A stretch of DNA of 9,351 nucleotides from Deltaproteobacteria bacterium (GTDB lineage Bacteria > UBA10199 > 2-02-FULL-44-16), in assembly GCA_016203825.1 (NCBI GenBank), contig JACQMA010000054.1, positions 1-9,351 of the forward strand. The letters run 5' to 3'. Below are positions 1-5,728 of the stretch, in pieces; the first letter of the stretch is position 1; each line of letters begins with the position of its first letter. Made by a program: the position numbers and the translations under genes. The notes below the pieces were generated by a model. It worked only from the letters and a program-made list of their open reading frames with translations, was not told where the DNA came from and ran no database searches.

Positions 1-76
1 CCTTTATAAGGAGGGGCAAGGGGAGGTAGTTCAGAAAAATCTACCCCACCTGACCTCCCCTTACAAAGGGGAGGAA
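1..76. repeat. Imperfect palindromic repeat element, truncated at the left edge and read in frame
   Basis: Two arms face each other around an A-rich centre at about 29-41. The left arm (1-28) starts CCTTTATAAGGAGGGG. The reverse complement of the right arm (about 42-74) contains CCTTTGTAAGGGGAGGT, so both ends share CCTTTRTAAGG followed by a G-rich stretch. The right arm extends about 5 bases beyond the partner of base 1, so a few bases of the element lie outside the window. I recall very similar GC-rich palindromes dispersed in many environmental bacterial genomes, but copy number cannot be checked here. The frame of the downstream barrel gene has no stop through the element (it reads ...NLPHLTSPYKGEE...), whereas the other two plus frames stop within it (taa at 7-9, tag at 27-29). 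No transposase is present, so it would be non-autonomous. Confidence 0.7.
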
Positions 77-1273
77 TCCAATTCTTTGTCCTCAAAAAAA
101 TATAATGCCCTTGGGAGTTCGCTCTTGTTACCGCGCTACCTCCTCCCCGGTTTCTATTTTACGGGCGACACGAGCATCTTTTCGGCGACGACGGGTTCCG
201 CTGATCCCTTGCGGTGGCATCGTTGGGCGGCGGGAGCGACCTATCGTCTCGATGCGGCGCACCTGGGATATTTTGGTCAATACTCCTATCAGCGCTATCG
301 TCCCATCTTCGGTATGAGTATGAACGACTATGCCGCCGACTTTGGGTCGCTCACATTTGCTCGTGGGGATGGGACTTCCTACAACGTGCACTATTTTGAA
401 GAGAGACGCGGTGTGACGGGGAGTGTCACGGTTCCCGTCAAGCGTCACGCTTTTTCCACCGCCTATTTTTATGAAGATCGCTTTCCTCAAACAAACTTCA
501 CGAGTGGTGAAATAGCAGGACTTGCTCTTGCTGGCGTTGATGTCGATCCGGGGATCTTTGCTGGTGCACGCGTGGCCTATGCGTATGCCGATCCGGAACT
601 CTATCCTGCATCCATCAGTTTAGAAAATGGTCGTCGTGTCCGTATGCTCACCTCGATCAGCGATAAAGTTTTGGGGAGCAACGAGGAGAACGAACAAATT
701 ATTTTCAGTGGTGATTGGCGAGAGTATGTCCGCCTCGGCGGTCACCACGTCTTGGGCCTCCGCGCGTCAGGGGGGATGACCTGGGGCGATCAGTTGCTCC
801 AGGGAACCTTTGGGATGGGCGGGGCGCTCGGCGAAGGCCTCCTTGCTGGTCCGCCATCGCTTTTTTATTTTCCCCTGCGCGGTCTTCCCGTCTCGGCCCT
901 TTCGCGAACGCGGGCGATGCTTCTTTCGTCGGAATATCGCATCCCGCTTCTCTCGCCGCAGCGTGGGTTAGGGACGACTCCTTTTTACGTGAAGAACATT
1001 CATGGATCTCTCTTTGCCGATTATGGTGATGCCTGGAATGCCAATAATGTGAAGAAGGGGGCGTTCACCGATTTCTTCGATGATTTTTTCTTGGGTGTCG
1101 GTGCTGAGCTTCGCGGGGATTTCATTGTAGGCCATGGTCTTCCGCTCATGGGGCGCCTCGGTTACGGTATCATTGTCTTGAATCGGGACCGCCTTGGAAC
1201 CTTTCAAGACGACCTCACGAAGAGACCGGCGAAATATGGAGTTGCGATCTTACAATTCGGAACATCGTTTTAA
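2..1273 (+). CDS. Outer-membrane beta-barrel protein, Omp85/BamA-like C-terminal domain (5' partial)
   Basis: This is probably the C-terminal barrel of an outer-membrane protein; the 5' end is outside the window. The frame is open from base 2 without a stop. A TTG at 86 could serve as a start, but a barrel beginning there would lack a signal peptide, so a longer protein is more likely. Visible evidence is the run of alternating amphipathic, aromatic-rich strands; FPLRGLP (869-889) followed by an SEYRIPL strand, resembling the conserved (V/L)RG(Y/F) loop and next strand of Omp85 barrels; FADYGDAW (1013-1036), the usual late-strand motif; and a terminal ...LQFGTSF with C-terminal Phe, the classical barrel-assembly signal. 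The opening LLLPRYLLPGFYF resembles proteins in which a TolB/WD40-like propeller precedes such a barrel; that upstream domain is inferred, not seen. A palindromic repeat is translated at the presumed domain junction. The stop codon overlaps the ATG of the transglycosylase gene. Substrate or role (assembly, transport, adhesion) cannot be stated. Confidence 0.75.
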   Translation, partial: LYKEGQGEVVQKNLPHLTSPYKGEESNSLSSKKYNALGSSLLLPRYLLPGFYFTGDTSIFSATTGSADPLRWHRWAAGATYRLDAAHLGYFGQYSYQRYRPIFGMSMNDYAADFGSLTFARGDGTSYNVHYFEERRGVTGSVTVPVKRHAFSTAYFYEDRFPQTNFTSGEIAGLALAGVDVDPGIFAGARVAYAYADPELYPASISLENGRRVRMLTSISDKVLGSNEENEQIIFSGDWREYVRLGGHHVLGLRASGGMTWGDQLLQGTFGMGGALGEGLLAGPPSLFYFPLRGLPVSALSRTRAMLLSSEYRIPLLSPQRGLGTTPFYVKNIHGSLFADYGDAWNANNVKKGAFTDFFDDFFLGVGAELRGDFIVGHGLPLMGRLGYGIIVLNRDRLGTFQDDLTKRPAKYGVAILQFGTSF

Positions 1274-3330
1274 TGTCCTGGTTTGTCCTCATACTCATTG
1301 TGCTCGTGTCGCTGGCTTCGCCGGTGAAAGCCAGTCCTTCACCACCGATGAATATCAGCGAGGCTGAGTGGCACTTTATCCTGGGTTCCACGGCCTACCG
1401 TGAAGGAAGGTGTACGGAAGCGCTGGCCGAATTTGACCAAGCCCCCCTTGGTCACTTTCTCTTGATGGATCATCTGCTCTTTTACCGGGCATCATGCTCC
1501 ACGACCCTCGGTACATTTTCTGACGCCTGGAAATGGTTTCAGATCTTGAAACGTGATTATCCCGATTCGGTGTGGATGGGCCGCGCCGCTCGCGTCGCTG
1601 CCGAGGCGCTCGTAGGACTCAAGCGTTATAACGAGGCGCGACAGTATGCTGAGAAATACCGTCGGGATAATCCGTCGCCCTTGGATAAACGTAACGCCGA
1701 TCTCCTTCGGCTGAAGATCGAAATAGCCGCAGGTGCGCGCGACGCCGCCGTGGGTCTTGCGAAGCGCCTTGCCCTTCAGTCATCGAATCAATTTGAGTTT
1801 GAAGAAGTCCAACAACTTTTTCCTTCGGGCCTTCAATCGTGGTTCGATGCCCCCGAACAGATCTATGCCGTCGCGCGTTCCTTTGAGCGTCACGCCGATT
1901 GGGTTCACGCTGCCGAACGCTATGAGTCGCTCCTCGCACGACACCATCTTGCTTCGTCGATGATCGCTCAGGCGACGTGGCGGTTGGGGATGTGTCTTTC
2001 GCGTCTTCATCACTATCAGAAGGCAATCGATCTTCTTGAACGTGCTCGATTGTTGCCAGAGAGTGTCTCGTTTCGCACTGAACTCGTGAGTGGTCTTTCC
2101 CGAACGTATGCGAAGTTGAATCGTCATGATGAAGCGTTCGCCCTGAATGAACTCATGCTGCGCGAACTTCGGGGGAATGCACGACGTCGTGCTCAACTTA
2201 AAAGCAATATGGCACTCCTGCATCTCGATCAAGGAAAGTACGCCGAGTCGAAGGTCCAGTGGGATGAAATTATTGTTCTGCACCCCGGTCGGCGTGAAGA
2301 GGCAGAGGCGCGCTGGTGGGCGGGATGGTGCCGCTGGAAATTGAACCAATCGGAAGAGGCGATCCAAGTTTGGGACGGTCTGCTCGACAATGGCGCCAAG
2401 CGATATGACCTCGATGATCGGGTTCGATTTTGGAAGGCGCGCGCCTTCGAGTCGCTCCATCGTTATGAAGAAGCGAATGCTCTCTATGAGGAACTGACCC
2501 GCGATGCTCCCGCGGGGTACTACCAAGAGTTGGCGCGCCGCCAGGTGAAGGGGAAGGAATGGAGAGGGAAGGGAAGTCCGCCGACCATGTGGCAACCAAC
2601 GATTCCGGAAGCAAAAGCTTTTTTTGAACGCTCACTCCATCTCGCACGCGCCCTGGTCCTCGATCAGTTTGGGATGGGGGAAGAAGTTGGGCGCGAGCTC
2701 AAGGCGATTCATCGTCGCGATGATGTGCCTCGTGATCTCGTAGCCTGGCTCGCCGCCAAAAATCAGGTCTACGATATTGCCTATGTGACGGCCCGATATC
2801 GTTTTGCGCCGTTGCTCGCAACTTTTCCCGAGCGTGATGGTTTTGAGCGATTTATTTGGGAGCAGGTCTACCCACAGGCCTATCGATCCTTGATTGAAGA
2901 AACGGTTGGGAGGAGCGAACTTGATCCGCTCCTCGTGATGTCGCTGATGTGGGCAGAATCGACCTATCGTCCCGAGGTTGTTTCTCCCGCGGGTGCGATT
3001 GGACTTCTGCAACTCATGCCGTCAACGGCAGCGCAGCTTGCGCAAGAACAGGGCGAGGAGAATTTTGACAGTCGCGACCTCTTTCGACCGGCTGTCAATA
3101 TCGAGTTTGGGGTTCGCTATCTTAAAAAACTCAAAAAACTTTTTCCCGACAACACAATCGCGTGGATTGCATCATACAATGCGGGCGAACAGGCGGTCGA
3201 GCGGTGGCTCGCGTCACGAAAGAAAATGGATCCGCAAGAATTTATCGAAGAAATCCCGTATCGCGAAACAAATCTCTATGTGAAAAAGGTCCTCAATGCC
3301 TACTGGGTCCGACAAAGGTTGTATAAGTAG
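1273..3330 (+). CDS. Soluble lytic murein transglycosylase with TPR-like superhelix (Slt70 type)
   Basis: Cleaves the MurNAc-GlcNAc bond of peptidoglycan to 1,6-anhydro products in the periplasm. The 685-residue protein starts with a Sec signal peptide (hydrophobic residues 3-17, likely cleavage after VKA at 18-20) and has no lipobox Cys, so it is probably soluble. Residues about 30-450 form TPR-like helical repeats (e.g. WAGWCRWKLNQSEEAIQVW, and FWKARAFESLHRYEEANALY leading to GYYQELA), as in the Slt70 U-domain. The C-terminal SLT domain (about 535-680) has the catalytic Glu562 in WAESTYRP, then SPAGAIGLLQLMP (571-583) and SYNAG (634-638), in the correct order and spacing. Length is close to that of Slt70-family enzymes. 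The ATG overlaps the upstream stop (TAATG) with no strong Shine-Dalgarno, pointing to translational coupling with the barrel gene. The 3' end overlaps the convergent QueD-like gene by 38 bases. Family and catalytic class are secure; the cellular role (recycling, division, or assembly of an envelope machine) is not determined. Confidence 0.93.
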   Translation: MSWFVLILIVLVSLASPVKASPSPPMNISEAEWHFILGSTAYREGRCTEALAEFDQAPLGHFLLMDHLLFYRASCSTTLGTFSDAWKWFQILKRDYPDSVWMGRAARVAAEALVGLKRYNEARQYAEKYRRDNPSPLDKRNADLLRLKIEIAAGARDAAVGLAKRLALQSSNQFEFEEVQQLFPSGLQSWFDAPEQIYAVARSFERHADWVHAAERYESLLARHHLASSMIAQATWRLGMCLSRLHHYQKAIDLLERARLLPESVSFRTELVSGLSRTYAKLNRHDEAFALNELMLRELRGNARRRAQLKSNMALLHLDQGKYAESKVQWDEIIVLHPGRREEAEARWWAGWCRWKLNQSEEAIQVWDGLLDNGAKRYDLDDRVRFWKARAFESLHRYEEANALYEELTRDAPAGYYQELARRQVKGKEWRGKGSPPTMWQPTIPEAKAFFERSLHLARALVLDQFGMGEEVGRELKAIHRRDDVPRDLVAWLAAKNQVYDIAYVTARYRFAPLLATFPERDGFERFIWEQVYPQAYRSLIEETVGRSELDPLLVMSLMWAESTYRPEVVSPAGAIGLLQLMPSTAAQLAQEQGEENFDSRDLFRPAVNIEFGVRYLKKLKKLFPDNTIAWIASYNAGEQAVERWLASRKKMDPQEFIEEIPYRETNLYVKKVLNAYWVRQRLYK

Positions 3331-3682
3331 CACAGTGCGTTGCATCCTCCCATGCGGCGATGCGGTGGAGGGAACAGGTGCCGGTTGCAAGTTGTGGGAA
3401 GAGGGCGTCAAAGAGATGACGCGCGATATTTTCGGCCGAGGGACTCACGCGGTCAAAGGGTGGGATATCGTTGAACGAGTGGTTGCGAAACGGCGCGATT
3501 GCTTCGTCAATGGCGCGATCGACATCATGAAAATCGGCCACACACCCCGACGCATCGACCGTCGATGAGGTCAGCGTGACATCCACGCGCCACTCGTGTT
3601 CATGGATGGGTTCATCCCCGCCCTTAAAATTCCTGAGCCCATGCTTCGCCGTAAAATATCGTGTGACCGTAATTTCGTACAT
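3293..3682 (-). CDS. 6-pyruvoyltetrahydropterin synthase / QueD family protein with altered active site
   Basis: A 129-residue protein, the usual size for the family that converts 7,8-dihydroneopterin triphosphate (QueD: to 6-carboxytetrahydropterin for queuosine; PTPS-III: to 6-hydroxymethyl-dihydropterin for folate). Zinc ligands fit His14 (TAKH) and His27/His29 (HEH in place of the common HGH). SPSAEN (80-85) matches the P-T-x-E-N segment, and Glu112 (WED) matches the pterin-anchoring Glu. Aligned by eye to E. coli QueD, the catalytic Cys27 is Asp23 and Asp70 is Asn67, while His71 is kept as His68. Glu24 gives an E-x2-H-x-H pattern like that described for PTPS-III. Canonical QueD activity is therefore doubtful, and no other queuosine gene is in the window. 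The ATG lies 3 bases after the ltaE stop with only a weak GGGG as ribosome site, so the two genes are probably co-translated. The end overlaps the convergent transglycosylase gene. Confidence 0.85.
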   Translation of the reverse strand: MYEITVTRYFTAKHGLRNFKGGDEPIHEHEWRVDVTLTSSTVDASGCVADFHDVDRAIDEAIAPFRNHSFNDIPPFDRVSPSAENIARHLFDALFPQLATGTCSLHRIAAWEDATHCATYTTFVGPSRH

Positions 3683-3685
3683 AGG

Positions 3686-4717
3686 CTACCCCAGCGATTT
3701 TCGTACGAGCACTACAGCACGTTCGATGTCAGCACGAGTGATATTCAAGTGAGTAACGGCTCGGAAGCGGTTGGTGCCGACAAGACAAAAACGAATTCCG
3801 TTGGAAAGACATCGTTCAGCGAATGTCTTTTCTTTTTGGGGATCACGGAGTCGGAAGAACAACATGTTGGTCGCAGGCGGTTTCTCTAAGACAATGTCCG
3901 AAATATCGCTCAAAAGTTCTGCGAGGTAACGCGCGTTGCTATGGTCATCAGCAAGCCGATCGATATGGTGCGTGAGGGCGTAAATGCCGGCTGCGGCCAC
4001 CATCCCGCTTTGGCGCAAAGCCCCACCCATAAGCTGTTTCAAGCGTCGAATGCGATCTGTGTCGCAAACGGCATGGGCAAGGAGCGCGCCCATCGGACAA
4101 CCAAGTCCCTTGGAAAGACAAAGGGTCACGGTGTCAAACGAACGAGCAATGGCATCTGCGCTGACACCCGATGCTACGACGGCGTTCATGAGCCGTGACC
4201 CGTCAAGATGCAATTTGAGATTATTCCGTTTCGCCACTGAGACGACATCAGCAAGACGATTCATATCCCAAGGAATGCCACCGTCCATATTAGTAGTGTT
4301 TTCAACTGAAACAAGGCGCGTTCGTGGGAAATGAGGGCCCACTGGCCACGTACAGCGCCGCTCGACATCCTGACCGGTAAAGGTCCCATCATTGGTCTCA
4401 ATCGGACGAGCAAGGGCACCGGCATGAACTGCCGGTCCTCCGGTTTCGGCAAAGAAAATATGGGCATTTGCCGCGGCAATGATGACATCACCCGGTTCGA
4501 TGTGAAGACGAAGAGCGATTTCGTTGGCCATGGTTGCCGAAGGGAGAAAGGTGGCCGCTTCTTTTCCCAAAACGGCAGCGGCCATTGATTCAAGACGTGC
4601 TGTGGTCGGATCTTCTCCTCGTTGCTCGTCACCAACTTCCGCCTCGGCAATTGCCTTCCGCATGCCGGGAGTCGGTTGCGTCACCACATCGCTATAAAGG
4701 TCAATACCGTGAAACAT
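3686..4717 (-). CDS. ltaE: Low-specificity L-threonine aldolase
   Basis: PLP enzyme of the beta-eliminating lyase family that splits L-threonine or L-allo-threonine into glycine and acetaldehyde in the cytoplasm. The 343-residue length fits E. coli LtaE (333). Seen in order: the N-terminal DLYSDVVTQPTPGM (compare DLRSDTVTRPS in E. coli), VGDEQRGEDPT, FLPSATMAN, and ANAHIFFAE with His86 (E. coli His83, stacks on PLP). Then come His129 in HFPRTRLVSVEN (E. coli His126), LHLDGSRLMNAVV with Asp172 and Arg175, and LCLSKGLGCPMG with the Schiff-base Lys203 (E. coli Lys197). The MGGALRQSG and THLNI segments near the C-terminus are also typical. All catalytic residues are present, so it should be active. 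The ATG is preceded by a good Shine-Dalgarno site. It is the first gene of a two-gene minus-strand unit with the QueD-like gene and is divergent from the methyltransferase gene. Serine hydroxymethyltransferase and tyrosine phenol-lyase are excluded by the motif set. Confidence 0.94.
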   Translation of the reverse strand: MFHGIDLYSDVVTQPTPGMRKAIAEAEVGDEQRGEDPTTARLESMAAAVLGKEAATFLPSATMANEIALRLHIEPGDVIIAAANAHIFFAETGGPAVHAGALARPIETNDGTFTGQDVERRCTWPVGPHFPRTRLVSVENTTNMDGGIPWDMNRLADVVSVAKRNNLKLHLDGSRLMNAVVASGVSADAIARSFDTVTLCLSKGLGCPMGALLAHAVCDTDRIRRLKQLMGGALRQSGMVAAAGIYALTHHIDRLADDHSNARYLAELLSDISDIVLEKPPATNMLFFRLRDPQKEKTFAERCLSNGIRFCLVGTNRFRAVTHLNITRADIERAVVLVRKSLG

Positions 4718-4812
4718 GATATCTCCTCAAGTTACCGCCCCATAATCCAAAAGTGTTTTGAGGGCAACTCAACTCTTGAACTTTCCTTCATTTACGCTAG
4801 CAAGCGCTCCTT
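4718..4812. promoter_or_regulatory. Divergent intergenic region between ltaE and the methyltransferase gene
   Basis: These 95 bases separate two outward-facing genes, so start signals for both should lie here. For ltaE, a candidate on the minus strand is TTGAGT (complement of about 4768-4773) with GATTAT (complement of 4742-4747) about 19-20 bases away, which is a loose match. On the plus strand CATAAT (4741-4746) resembles a -10 box but has no good -35 partner, and TTGAAC (4776-4781) has no good -10. No operator or riboswitch-like structure is evident. That promoters lie here is inferred from gene orientation; the exact elements are uncertain. Confidence 0.4.
4723..4728 (-). promoter_or_regulatory. 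Ribosome binding site of ltaE
   Basis: On the minus strand GAGGAG lies 5 bases upstream of the ltaE ATG (4717-4715). It is the clearest Shine-Dalgarno site in the window and supports this start codon. Confidence 0.75.
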
Positions 4813-5709
4813 ATGACAAAATCCGACATGGTTGGCTTTGGATGGAAACAGAAACCAGCCGCCTATGCGAAAGTCTATGACCACCTCGATGAAACCTATC
4901 ATCACTTTTATTCCAAAAGTGCAGCGCGCCTATGCCAACTTGCGAGGCTTCAGCCAGGACAAACCGTTATTGATTTAGGCTGCGGTACAGGTACGTCAAC
5001 GGCGGTATTTTGGAAAGCGATCTCACCAAGTGGTCACCTTTTTGCGATTGATCCGAGCGAAGCTATGCTTTCTTGTGCACGGGAGAAACTTTCTCAGAAC
5101 AAACGGATCCAGTGGATGTGTGAAGATGGCTACAACATCCTCTCTCTTTGTCAGCAACTCAATCTTTTGGGAAAAATCGACTGTGTCCTTTCTTCCTGGA
5201 CATACTATTATCTGTACGAAGACAGGGAACAATTACATCGCGATATCCACACTCTTTTGCGCCCCGGAGGGAAATGGGCCTTCAATATCACCACGTGTAC
5301 CAGTCCCATTGAATGTGGGGGAGAAACCTATAACCAATTTTCTCGCATTTATGATTTCACGCTTAACAGGGTCCTCCGCGAAAAGGGCTATCAACCCGAT
5401 GCCGGACGAACAACCTACGACCCACAGTTTCACTCCCCAGAGCCGAACCGGATAATGTTGTCTCGCGTAGGATTTGCTTCTGTCGAGACGGAGGCTTGGC
5501 CCCTTCCTCTCTCCCCGAGTGAAGCGCATGCCTTCCTTCTGGAGGGGTTTGTGCGGCACGGCGCTAAACCTGTTTTTTCAAAGACACTGGAGTCCCTATC
5601 CATCCCGAAACGCGTTCAACTCCTAGAAGAAACACTCTCTTCCTGCAGCAACGAGCTCAACGCCACAGGCGAGGTTCCTCACATTTTGAATGTGTGGGCA
5701 GTGAAGTAA
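4813..5709 (+). CDS. Class I SAM-dependent methyltransferase, substrate unknown
   Basis: A 298-residue cytoplasmic protein with a Rossmann-type SAM-binding core of the Methyltransf_11/25 kind. Motif I is VIDLGCGTG (52-60), the acidic residue after strand 2 is Asp80 in FAIDPSEAML, Glu104-Asp105 lie at the expected motif III position, and motif IV/post-motif reads DCVLSSWTYYYLYED (123-137) then LLRPGGKW (148-155). The C-terminal 130 residues are variable and probably form the substrate lid; I recognise no specific family. The ATG at 4813 is the first possible start after an in-frame stop at 4798-4800; no clear Shine-Dalgarno is seen. It stands alone, divergent from ltaE and convergent with recJ (19-base gap), so context does not reveal the substrate. 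Its sequence looks somewhat more AT-rich than the flanking genes, which could mean a separate acquisition, but this was judged only by eye. It could modify a small molecule, lipid or quinone. Confidence 0.85.
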   Translation: MTKSDMVGFGWKQKPAAYAKVYDHLDETYHHFYSKSAARLCQLARLQPGQTVIDLGCGTGTSTAVFWKAISPSGHLFAIDPSEAMLSCAREKLSQNKRIQWMCEDGYNILSLCQQLNLLGKIDCVLSSWTYYYLYEDREQLHRDIHTLLRPGGKWAFNITTCTSPIECGGETYNQFSRIYDFTLNRVLREKGYQPDAGRTTYDPQFHSPEPNRIMLSRVGFASVETEAWPLPLSPSEAHAFLLEGFVRHGAKPVFSKTLESLSIPKRVQLLEETLSSCSNELNATGEVPHILNVWAVK

Positions 5710-5728
5710 TGGTCTCTTGAAATGATGA
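5710..5728. other. Convergent gap between methyltransferase and recJ ends
   Basis: Only 19 bases separate the two converging stop codons. They include short ATGATG-type runs continuing into the recJ end, but no GC-rich stem followed by a T-run. I see no intrinsic terminator here, so transcripts may end by Rho or run into the opposite gene. Confidence 0.5.

Noticed and set aside
86..88. TTG as the true start of the barrel gene
   Set aside because: The frame is open to the window edge, and a barrel starting here would have no signal peptide. It is kept only as an alternative, because GGAGG at 70-74 could act as a ribosome site.
1780..2595. Open frame of 271 codons on the minus strand
   Set aside because: It lies wholly inside the well-supported transglycosylase gene, and its translation shows no recognisable domain; it is a product of codon bias.
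4795..4806. Short palindrome CGCTAGCAAGCG before the methyltransferase gene
   Set aside because: The stem is only four bases with a four-base loop, too weak to call an operator or terminator.
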